5,473 nt of DNA, from the NCBI GenBank assembly GCA_018816605.1, contig JAHIVS010000132.1, positions 1 to 5,473 of the forward strand, written 5' to 3'. Shown piece after piece: positions 1 through 5,473 of the stretch (the stretch's first letter is position 1; each line of letters opens with the position of its first letter). Origin of the DNA: Pseudomonadota bacterium. Lineage in GTDB: Bacteria > Desulfobacterota > Desulfobacteria > Desulfobacterales > Desulfobacteraceae. Both the position numbers and the translations under genes were made by a program. The notes beneath the pieces are model-generated. The model did no database searches. It was not told the origin of the DNA and worked only from the letters and a program-made list of their open reading frames with translations.

Positions 1-1
1 A

Positions 2-223
2 AACTTACTTGACAAAGGGTGGTATGAAAGGGTTATAGAGTTCTCTGAAAAAGAAAAAAAAACCTTTGATCGCATGATTCGATACGCCAGCAATCTTTTT
101 AAAGCAGAAAGCACTGCGACGGTAAACGATACAAGGGTTGTCGTTTCAGCGTATATCATGAGGGAGCAAAATAAAAAGACCAACCAATGGGGTTGCAGAA
201 TCCTCCAGCTGACAAGGGACTAA
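2..223 (+). CDS. gspK: Type II secretion minor pseudopilin GspK, C-terminal fragment
   Basis: Only the last 73 codons are present. The reading frame is open from the left edge to TAA at 221-223. GspK is the large minor pseudopilin that sits at the tip of the T2SS pseudopilus with GspI and GspJ. The fragment matches the style of the GspK C-terminal beta strands: an S/T-rich strand (SNLFKAESTATVNDT), then a hydrophobic strand (RVVVSAYIMRE), then a closing strand (GCRILQLTRD). The N-terminal pilin helix and the helical insert lie outside the window. The call leans on position directly upstream of gspL, as in most gsp operons, because the fragment is short. Another pseudopilin-like protein is possible but less likely. 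An A9 tract lies at 54-62. Confidence 0.75.
   Translation, partial: NLLDKGWYERVIEFSEKEKKTFDRMIRYASNLFKAESTATVNDTRVVVSAYIMREQNKKTNQWGCRILQLTRD
214..219 (+). promoter_or_regulatory. Shine-Dalgarno site for gspL
   Basis: AAGGGA ends 7 nt before the ATG at 227 and lies inside the last codons of gspK. The spacing is good, it supports the ATG at 227 as the gspL start, and it shows the two genes are read from one message. Confidence 0.6.
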
Positions 224-226
224 CGG

Positions 227-1672
227 ATGGCCGAACCTTTTTTATATCTTGATATTGACGGCAAAGGGATCCATGCCATGATCCTGGAGGTTTCATTTTC
301 AAAAAAAAAAGTGCTCTCCCAATGCCATTTGCAATATGACAGCCTGGGGCAATCAGAACCGGGGACCAACCCGTTCCCGGCGGCCATGGCCGCCATGGCC
401 GCCAAAATGGATATCACCGCCTGCACCAAGGCAGTCATCCTCATCCCTGCCCTGGACGTCTGCTTTCGAAACATCAGCCTCCCCTTTTTCAATGAAAAAA
501 AAATCAGGCAGATCCTGCCCTTTGAACTGGCCCCCCACCTGCCCCTGCCCGAAGAGCCCTATGTCTCTGATTTTATCCTCCAGGATGTTCGATTTGTCCG
601 AGATCAGCAACTGATTCTGTCCGCCTCCACGCTTGAATCCGATATTCGGCAATGGGTTGATTGCCTGAAAACATTTAATATAAAGCCCCTTGTGATCACC
701 CCCAAGGGACATGCCGCTGCGGTTTGCTTTCTGAAACAAAGAAAAGAGGTGGCAAATTTCATATTGATCCATATGGGCACCCTGGATATCACCCTCACCG
801 TGGTGGCCGACAGAAAGCCGGTTATTGTAAGGTCTTTTGCAGCAACACACTACACGGCCCAGGAGCTTGGGGCAGAATTTTCCCGGACCCTGCTCGGGTT
901 CCGGCACCGGTCCGGATCAGATATTGTTTTTGATGTGTTTGTCGCAGCACAGGAATCTTCTCACCATGCCCCTCACATTACCGCCGCCCTTGAAAAAATC
1001 CTTGCAGCCCGCCTTGATCCCGGACCTGTGACGGCCAACACTTTCGAAATTGTGGATTCCGGGGAATTGTTGTCCATCCTGTCATTGGACAGCCAGCCGG
1101 AGTCTTTATTTAACTTTTGCAGGGGACAATTCGGATCCGATACCTTTTTCCATCAATATAAAACCGGAATCGTCTCAACGGCCTTTCTTGGGCTGGTCCT
1201 TTTCGGTGCCTGTGTTTTCGGACTGCACAAGGATATTGCCCTCCTGGAACATGGAATCCTCATGGAAAAACAGGCGGCCCTGGCCATCTACCAAAAAACA
1301 TTTCCGGGCAGGAACGACGGTCACATCCAGGCGCCGCTGCTATTGATGCAATCCCATGTCAAGCAGGCATTGAAAAAAAACGGCCAGAATGCGTCGAAAA
1401 AAGAATTGGAAAATATATCAGACATTCCGGTCATGGATGTGTTATTTGAATTATCAGACAAAATAACCGATGCCATTGATGCGGATTTATCCCAATTAAT
1501 CCTCAACAATGGCCGTTTGATCATTTCCGGTTCAACGGATAATTTTAACAATGTGGACAAAATGAAAGGCTTGATGGAAAAATCCACTCTGTTTAAAACA
1601 GTCAGTATCAGCAGTGCAGAAGCCGGTAAAATGGAAAACAGGGTACTTTTTAAATTTATCATAGACATGTGA
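227..1672 (+). CDS. gspL: Type II secretion system protein GspL
   Basis: GspL is the bitopic inner-membrane protein that recruits the GspE ATPase on the cytoplasmic side and contacts GspM and the pseudopilins on the periplasmic side. Three parts are visible. Residues 1-312 are a cytoplasmic actin-like (PilM/FtsA-type) domain, opening with the strand FLYLDIDGKGIHAMIL and carrying the family-like stretch IRQILPFELAPHLPLPEEPYV. A single membrane helix lies at about 313-333 (TGIVSTAFLGLVLFGACVFGL). Periplasmic residues 334-481 have a helical linker and a ferredoxin-like C-terminal domain from about 399. At 481 aa it is larger than the roughly 380-410 aa of well-studied GspL proteins, and the extra length is mostly in the cytoplasmic part. 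The start has a good ribosome site and lies 3 nt after the gspK stop. Fusion of the PilM-like and PilN-like parts in one chain argues for GspL over a type IV pilus PilM/PilN pair. Confidence 0.9.
   Translation: MAEPFLYLDIDGKGIHAMILEVSFSKKKVLSQCHLQYDSLGQSEPGTNPFPAAMAAMAAKMDITACTKAVILIPALDVCFRNISLPFFNEKKIRQILPFELAPHLPLPEEPYVSDFILQDVRFVRDQQLILSASTLESDIRQWVDCLKTFNIKPLVITPKGHAAAVCFLKQRKEVANFILIHMGTLDITLTVVADRKPVIVRSFAATHYTAQELGAEFSRTLLGFRHRSGSDIVFDVFVAAQESSHHAPHITAALEKILAARLDPGPVTANTFEIVDSGELLSILSLDSQPESLFNFCRGQFGSDTFFHQYKTGIVSTAFLGLVLFGACVFGLHKDIALLEHGILMEKQAALAIYQKTFPGRNDGHIQAPLLLMQSHVKQALKKNGQNASKKELENISDIPVMDVLFELSDKITDAIDADLSQLILNNGRLIISGSTDNFNNVDKMKGLMEKSTLFKTVSISSAEAGKMENRVLFKFIIDM
301..310 (+). 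repeat. A10 homopolymer within gspL
   Basis: Ten consecutive A residues encode the end of Ser25 and Lys26-Lys28 of GspL. A second tract, A9, lies at 495-503 and an A8 at 1373-1380 in the same gene. Tracts this long can cause polymerase slippage. No functional role is shown by the sequence. Confidence 0.5.
379..403 (+). repeat. 25-nt perfect inverted repeat with internal 9-nt tandem duplication
   Basis: Arms GGCGGCCATGGC (379-390) and GCCATGGCCGCC (392-403) are exact reverse complements around one central C at 391. The same bases can be read as a 9-nt unit (GCCATGGCC) repeated in tandem. It encodes AAMAAMAA, residues 52-59 of GspL, in what looks like a surface loop. It is much more GC-rich than the flanking A/T-rich sequence. 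In single-stranded form it could form a strong hairpin, with a few central bases left unpaired as the loop. Confidence 0.8.
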
Positions 1673-2217
1673 CAAAAAAAATGGGCAAGCTTTCAATAAG
1701 AGACAAAAACGTGCTCACGGCCGGCGGCATTCTGGTCATAATTTTCCTTGCCATCCAGTTTATCTATCTTCCGGCAGTTGACAAAAGAGAAGATTTAAAA
1801 CGCATTCTTTCGGTTGAAAAGCAGTCTTTAAGCCAAATCCATGCGCTCCAGAAACAATACCTCACCCTGGAACAAAACTTAGATCTTCAGAAAGATACGC
1901 TTAAAAACCGGCAGAAAGATTTCAGTCTGTTTTCTTTTCTGGATCTCCAGGCGGAAAAAAGCGGTGTAAAAGACAATATTGACTATATGAAACCGTTTTC
2001 CCAGGAACTTGAAAATTCTTCCTACACCATTTCAAAGGTAAAGCTTAAACTCAAAGATATTTTTTTAAATGAATGCATTGATTTTATTCATCGGGTTGAG
2101 GTTTCTGAAAATGGGGTTCGGATCATTTCCCTTTCCCTGTCCAAAACAGGTAAAAACAAAGACAAGCTGGATGCAGTCATTGAAACACAAACCCTTGTAA
2201 TCAGGGAGCCTGTTTAA
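1669..2217 (+). CDS. gspM: Type II secretion system protein GspM
   Basis: GspM is a small bitopic inner-membrane protein that binds and stabilises GspL in the T2SS assembly platform. The 182-aa product has a short basic cytoplasmic tail, one membrane helix at about 15-35 (VLTAGGILVIIFLAIQFIYL), a periplasmic coiled coil at about 36-85 rich in K, E, Q and L, and a beta-alpha-beta region at about 113-180 that suits the ferredoxin-like fold of GspM/PilO. The length is close to the family's usual 160-180 aa. The start used is GTG at 1669, overlapping the gspL stop by 4 nt (GTGA), with no clear Shine-Dalgarno site. Translation probably depends on ribosomes ending gspL. ATG at 1681 (residue 5) is an equally workable start. 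Sequence conservation in this family is poor, so the call rests on topology and position after gspL. Confidence 0.85.
   Translation: MTKKMGKLSIRDKNVLTAGGILVIIFLAIQFIYLPAVDKREDLKRILSVEKQSLSQIHALQKQYLTLEQNLDLQKDTLKNRQKDFSLFSFLDLQAEKSGVKDNIDYMKPFSQELENSSYTISKVKLKLKDIFLNECIDFIHRVEVSENGVRIISLSLSKTGKNKDKLDAVIETQTLVIREPV
1674..1681 (+). repeat. A8 tract between the two candidate gspM starts
   Basis: Eight A residues lie just after the GTG at 1669, and the last A is also the first base of the in-frame ATG at 1681. An insertion or deletion in the tract would break the GTG-initiated frame but leave initiation at the ATG intact. Confidence 0.4.
2203..2208 (+). promoter_or_regulatory. Probable Shine-Dalgarno site for gspN
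   Basis: AGGGAG lies inside the last codons of gspM, 10 nt before the ATG at 2219. The spacing is slightly long but usable. The gspM stop is one base before the gspN start, so coupling may also contribute. Confidence 0.45.
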
Positions 2218-2218
2218 G

Positions 2219-3097
2219 ATGAGCCTCCGCCAGGTTTCCTTTTACATTCTCTATTTTATGGCAGCTTTTGTCGTTTTTGCTTTTCTGTGTTTCCCACAGG
2301 AACCCATGGCAAAAAAGGTATCAACCCGGCTAGAAAAAATTTTCCCTTACCTTTCTCTCAAAACGGACCGGACAGCCCCACGCTTCCCTTTGGGGCTTGA
2401 TTGTAAAAACCCTGAAATAATGGTTGGAAATTTCCTTTCCATTCCTTTTGATACATTTAAACTTGGCTTTTCAATGCTGGATCTTTTAAAAGCCAATAAG
2501 GATATGACCTTTTCCGGGGTCCTGCTCGGGGGTGTCGTCAACGGGAAAACAGAGGCTGTTTCCTTTTCCATGAATGATTTTTCCACATTCAAACTAAACT
2601 TTTCCGGAATCCAGATAAAAAATTTTCCATACAAAATCCCGGAGGCACAGATGGATCTGTCCTTTGAGCTTGCCGGCCGATACACAAGCCCGGATGGAAA
2701 AAACACCTCACAAAACAGCGGAACCCTTATTCTAAAGGAGATGACAGCCGGGATAAAAAATGCGGTATTTAATCGGATGGGAATCGACACCCTTGAATTC
2801 AGCCATGTTGAAATTGATTTTTTGCAAGATAAAAACCGCATTGTCCTGTCCAAATGTATTGCCCAGGGAAATGTCATGGCCATCCGGGTGACGGGAACCC
2901 TGACCCCGGCCACAGATATTTTCCAGCCGCCTGAAAACTGGACCCTGGATCTTAAAGGCTTTTTCCAGCCGCAACCCGCCTTTATCCCCAAACTGGCCGG
3001 TGTGTCGTCAATGGCATCCCTGTTCAAAGACAGCCAGAAACAAGGAATCCCCATACAGATAACAGGGCCTGTAAAGGCGCCCCATATTCAATTATGA
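2219..3097 (+). CDS. gspN: Type II secretion system protein GspN, delta/Leptospira-type form
   Basis: GspN is an accessory T2SS envelope protein found in only some systems. Its exact role is unsettled. The 292-aa product has one N-terminal membrane helix at about 6-24 (VSFYILYFMAAFVVFAFLCF), followed by a long periplasmic part rich in alternating hydrophobic beta strands and almost free of helices. It has GspN-like features: FPQEPMAKKV after the helix, a Pro/Gly-rich strand (APRFPLGLDCKNPEIMVGNFLSIPF), and a C-terminal end ITGPVKAPHIQL (281-292) that resembles the closing 'G-x-x-x-x-P' motif of AsmA-like proteins. The gene starts 1 nt after gspM and its stop overlaps the gspC start (ATGA). 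Position between the platform genes and gspC/gspD supports a role linking inner and outer membrane parts. That role is inferred, not seen. Confidence 0.78.
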   Translation: MSLRQVSFYILYFMAAFVVFAFLCFPQEPMAKKVSTRLEKIFPYLSLKTDRTAPRFPLGLDCKNPEIMVGNFLSIPFDTFKLGFSMLDLLKANKDMTFSGVLLGGVVNGKTEAVSFSMNDFSTFKLNFSGIQIKNFPYKIPEAQMDLSFELAGRYTSPDGKNTSQNSGTLILKEMTAGIKNAVFNRMGIDTLEFSHVEIDFLQDKNRIVLSKCIAQGNVMAIRVTGTLTPATDIFQPPENWTLDLKGFFQPQPAFIPKLAGVSSMASLFKDSQKQGIPIQITGPVKAPHIQL

Positions 3098-3996
3098 AAC
3101 AGATATTTTTCATTCTCCATATCATTCTCTTGACCCTTACGGCCTATCAGGGGGTCAACATCCTGTATAAATATCTGGAATCCCCATCCCTTTCCGGGGA
3201 AACAAACCTGTCCCAACCCCGCGACATCCTGTCGGCTCAAACCCAAGAAGAGGGCGGGATCTCACAAACAAAACACGTTGAGAAAATCAGCACCCGGAAT
3301 CTTTTTAAGGTGTTAACACAAAACCCCCAGAAACAGGTGGCCCCGGAAACCCATCCGGAAACGCAGCTGGAAAAAACAAAACTGGCCCTGGCCCTCTGGG
3401 GAACGGTAACAGGGGACACGGCCCTTTCCGCCTATGCCGTGATTGAAGACCAAAAAGAAAAAAAGCAATTTCTGCTCCAGGTGGGGGATGTGGTTCAGCA
3501 GGCACGTATCAAAAAAATCATGAGAAGTAAAATCATCCTGACCTTCGACGGAAAAGACCAGGTCCTTGAGGTGGATACCAGCCGGCAGCCGACCACCATG
3601 GCCGTCCAAAGCAATCCTTTGCCCGGGCCGAATGAACTTTTTAAGGAAAATCACCCTCCGGAAAACATAATGGCGCCTGTGAAAACCGATCCGCTGTCTT
3701 TGATGAAACAGGTGAGAATCCGGCCCTATTTCAAGGAAGGAGAACCCAACGGTCTCTTATTGTACGGGATAAAACAAGGCTCTGTCTTCCAGACGCTCGG
3801 TCTGCAAAACGGAGATATTGTCCAAGAATTGAACGGAGCCCGAACCCTGACACCCCAGGATGCCCAGAAGATCTACCAGGATATGGATACAACCTCGGAT
3901 ATGCGGTTTCTGGTGCTCCGGAAAGGCCAACAAAAAGAGATCGCCTACACGGCGCAAAGCAATTCTTACACGGAACAAGCAGCACCCAATGAATAA
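3094..3996 (+). CDS. gspC: Type II secretion system protein GspC with HR and PDZ domains
   Basis: GspC links the inner-membrane platform to the secretin and helps select substrates. The 300-aa product has a very short cytoplasmic tail, a membrane helix at about 4-20, and a polar linker rich in Q, T and E (about 30-94). An HR domain follows at about 96-161 (LALALWGTVTGDTALSAYAVIEDQ, then LLQVGDVV and ILTFDGKDQVLEVD), the part known to bind GspD N0. After a second linker comes a PDZ domain at about 207-290, with the typical YGIKQGSVFQTLGLQNGDIV and ELNG elements and the closing strand RFLVLRKGQQKEIAYT. The length agrees with the usual 270-310 aa. The start overlaps the gspN stop by 4 nt (ATGA) with no good Shine-Dalgarno site, so translational coupling is likely. 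Confidence 0.93.
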   Translation: MKQIFFILHIILLTLTAYQGVNILYKYLESPSLSGETNLSQPRDILSAQTQEEGGISQTKHVEKISTRNLFKVLTQNPQKQVAPETHPETQLEKTKLALALWGTVTGDTALSAYAVIEDQKEKKQFLLQVGDVVQQARIKKIMRSKIILTFDGKDQVLEVDTSRQPTTMAVQSNPLPGPNELFKENHPPENIMAPVKTDPLSLMKQVRIRPYFKEGEPNGLLLYGIKQGSVFQTLGLQNGDIVQELNGARTLTPQDAQKIYQDMDTTSDMRFLVLRKGQQKEIAYTAQSNSYTEQAAPNE

Positions 3997-4000
3997 GGAA
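3995..4000 (+). promoter_or_regulatory. Shine-Dalgarno site deciding the gspD start
   Basis: AAGGAA overlaps the gspC stop codon and lies 6 nt before the ATG at 4007. The other in-frame ATGs, at 3989 and 4022, have no comparable site, so 4007 is preferred. Confidence 0.65.
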
Positions 4001-4006
4001 ACCACA

Positions 4007-5473
4007 ATGACGTCTAGGCTCATGCAAAACACCCTCAAAAAAATGCTTCCCATTTTAGTTTGTCTTGTCCCAGGAATTATTTTTTATTTTTCCATTGGAT
4101 TTGCCCAGGAGGTTCCTGGTGGAGAAACAGATGCCACCGAATATGTATCCATTGATTTTGACAATGTTGACATAAAGGTGTTCATCAAGTTTATCAGCAA
4201 GCTGACCCATAAAAATTTTGTGGTGGACAACCGGATAAAAGGCAATGTGACCGTGATTTCTCCCACCAAGATTTCCGTCAAGGAAGCCTACCAGGTATTT
4301 GAATCCATTCTTGAAATCAACGGGTTTTCAACGGTTCAGTCCGGAAAGGTGATCAAAATCATCCCCCTGCCCAATGTCAACTCAGACAATATTGACACCC
4401 GGCTCATTTCAGGCCCTGAAGAATCTGCAGACCGAATTGTGACCCGGCTCATCCCCCTTGAATTTGCCGATTCCGATGAACTCAAGGGCTTGTTAACCCC
4501 CCTTGTCCCCAGGGGAAGTGTCATTCTCTCCTACCGGGACACCAATATGCTCATTGTGACAGCCACCCTTTCCAGCATTGAACGGCTTTTAAAAATTGTA
4601 ACGGAGATTGATGTCCCGAGCATTGGCAAAAAGATTTCCGTTATTCCCGTTAAAAATGCCGATGCCGCAAAACTGGTCAAAAATCTGTCCAGCATATTCA
4701 CGGCCAGGGTCAAGGGAGAAAAAGGCAAACCCGACGCAGATATGATTGTCCAGTTTGTGGCAGATGAAAGAACCAATAGTGTGATTCTTCTGGCAAGCGC
4801 CCTGGAAACCCAAAGAGCGGAGAGCCTGATCGCCCTTCTGGACCAGGAGGTGCCCAAGGGAGAAGAACGGATCCGGGTATACTATCTGGAACATGCATCG
4901 GCAGAAGACCTGGTCAAAGTGCTCCAGGAAATTCCCACGGAGGAGAACAAAAAAGAGACCGGCGGGAAAAAACAGGCTCCCATCCTGTCCCAGAAAGTTC
5001 ACATCAATGCGGACAAATCCACCAATTCCCTGATCATCATGGCGGAAAAAGAAGACTATCCGGTGCTGGAAGAGGTGATTGCCAAGCTGGATATTCCCAG
5101 GGCCATGGTCTATATCGAGTGCCTGATCATGGAAGTCAATGTGACCCGGGGACTGAACATCGGAACCGAATGGCGGACCTCCCAGGCCTTCAGCAATGAC
5201 CAGAAAGTTGTCCTCGGCGGATTTGGGGCCACGGGGGACAAAGGATATTCAAACTCCATCGGTGCGGCAAAGGACGGGATCCTTCCCAAAGGATTTTCCC
5301 TTGGGGTCATCGGGAAAAATTTTAATATCGGCGGGGTGAGTTTCCCGGATATCCACGCCATTGTCGAGGCCTTTCAAACGGATAAGGATGTCAACATCCT
5401 GGCCACACCCCAGGTTCTGACCACGGAAAACGAAGAAGCCGTTATCACGGTGGGAAAAAATGTTCCCTACCAG
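4007..5473 (+). CDS. gspD: Type II secretion system secretin GspD, N-terminal 489 residues
   Basis: GspD forms the multimeric outer-membrane channel for folded exoproteins. The frame is open to the right edge with no stop. Residue numbers are from the ATG at 4007. Residues 1-33 are a Sec signal peptide: basic start with KK, hydrophobic core LPILVCLVPGIIFYFSIGFA, likely cut before Q34. N0 follows at about 46-115 (YVSIDFDNVDIKVFIKFISK, then FVVDNRIKGNVTV), N1 at about 142-203, N2 at about 208-283, and N3 at about 289-365 with a Lys/Glu-rich loop. The secretin domain begins at about 366 (MVYIECLIMEVN) and includes the hallmark VNILATPQVLTTENEEAVITVGKNVPYQ (462-489), where the window ends. Family members are usually 650-700 aa, so the rest of the beta barrel, the gate and the C-terminal S-domain are missing. 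The start is 10 nt after the gspC stop. An upstream in-frame ATG at 3989 would add six residues and overlap gspC by 8 nt. Confidence 0.96.
   Translation, partial: MTSRLMQNTLKKMLPILVCLVPGIIFYFSIGFAQEVPGGETDATEYVSIDFDNVDIKVFIKFISKLTHKNFVVDNRIKGNVTVISPTKISVKEAYQVFESILEINGFSTVQSGKVIKIIPLPNVNSDNIDTRLISGPEESADRIVTRLIPLEFADSDELKGLLTPLVPRGSVILSYRDTNMLIVTATLSSIERLLKIVTEIDVPSIGKKISVIPVKNADAAKLVKNLSSIFTARVKGEKGKPDADMIVQFVADERTNSVILLASALETQRAESLIALLDQEVPKGEERIRVYYLEHASAEDLVKVLQEIPTEENKKETGGKKQAPILSQKVHINADKSTNSLIIMAEKEDYPVLEEVIAKLDIPRAMVYIECLIMEVNVTRGLNIGTEWRTSQAFSNDQKVVLGGFGATGDKGYSNSIGAAKDGILPKGFSLGVIGKNFNIGGVSFPDIHAIVEAFQTDKDVNILATPQVLTTENEEAVITVGKNVPYQ

Noticed and set aside
353..907. 184-codon open frame on the - strand opposite gspL
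   Set aside because: It lies wholly inside a confident gspL frame, resembles no family I recognise, and is helped open by the GC-rich palindrome and third-position GC bias.
1669..2217. Alternative reading of gspL-gspM as type IV pilus pilM/N/O genes
   Set aside because: GspL carries the PilM-like and PilN-like parts in one chain, and the neighbours are GspC with HR and PDZ domains and a GspD with N0-N3, which are T2SS features.
2276..2293. Possible lipobox (AFLC) at the end of the GspN membrane helix
   Set aside because: The -1 residue is Leu, which does not fit the lipobox. The helix suits a plain membrane anchor.
2347..3054. 235-codon open frame on the - strand opposite gspN
   Set aside because: It is fully antisense to gspN. 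Its translation is Arg/Ser/Pro-rich without domain features, and no ribosome site or separate promoter is apparent. It is a shadow frame despite its length.
4043..4064. Possible lipobox (ILVC) in the GspD leader, suggesting a lipoprotein secretin
   Set aside because: The residue before Cys19 is Val rather than Gly, Ala or Ser. The hydrophobic core continues well past it to a good signal peptidase I site after GFA (residue 33).
4589..5002. 137-codon and overlapping open frames on the - strand opposite gspD
   Set aside because: The + strand frame has a full set of secretin domains here. The antisense translations are Phe/Cys-rich and have no coherent features.

Overview
The window is a continuous run of type II secretion system (T2SS, general secretory pathway) genes, all on the + strand. 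The order is gspK (3' end only), gspL, gspM, gspN, gspC, gspD (5' part only). Start and stop codons abut or overlap at every junction, and no gap is large enough for a promoter or terminator. The whole window is therefore the interior of one operon that enters from the left and continues past the right edge.

Organism: this gene order, the GspN form with an AsmA-like C-terminal end, moderate GC and lysine-rich, A-tract-rich coding sequence fit a Gram-negative of the Desulfobacterota (former deltaproteobacteria), plausibly a Desulfobacteraceae-type sulfate reducer. This rests on style and gene order. No taxonomic marker is present, so the genus is not resolved.

Layout: 1-223 is the C-terminal end of the minor pseudopilin GspK. 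227-1672 is GspL, with a cytoplasmic actin-like domain, one membrane helix and a periplasmic ferredoxin-like domain. 1669-2217 is GspM, a short bitopic partner of GspL. 2219-3097 is GspN, a membrane-anchored, beta-rich envelope protein. 3094-3996 is GspC, with a membrane helix, homology region and PDZ domain. 4007-5473 is the secretin GspD through domains N0-N3 and the start of the secretin domain, cut by the window edge.

How they work together (family knowledge): GspL and GspM form the inner-membrane platform that couples the GspE ATPase to pseudopilus growth. GspK caps the pseudopilus tip. GspC links the platform to the secretin through its HR domain and GspD N0. GspD is the outer-membrane channel for folded exoproteins. 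GspE, GspF and the other pseudopilins are not in the window and are expected in flanking sequence.

I found no undescribed system. The points worth a second look are small: a 25-nt perfect inverted repeat inside gspL, several A8-A10 tracts in coding sequence (one at the gspM start), an unusually large GspL, and a GspN of the delta-type form placed between M and C.
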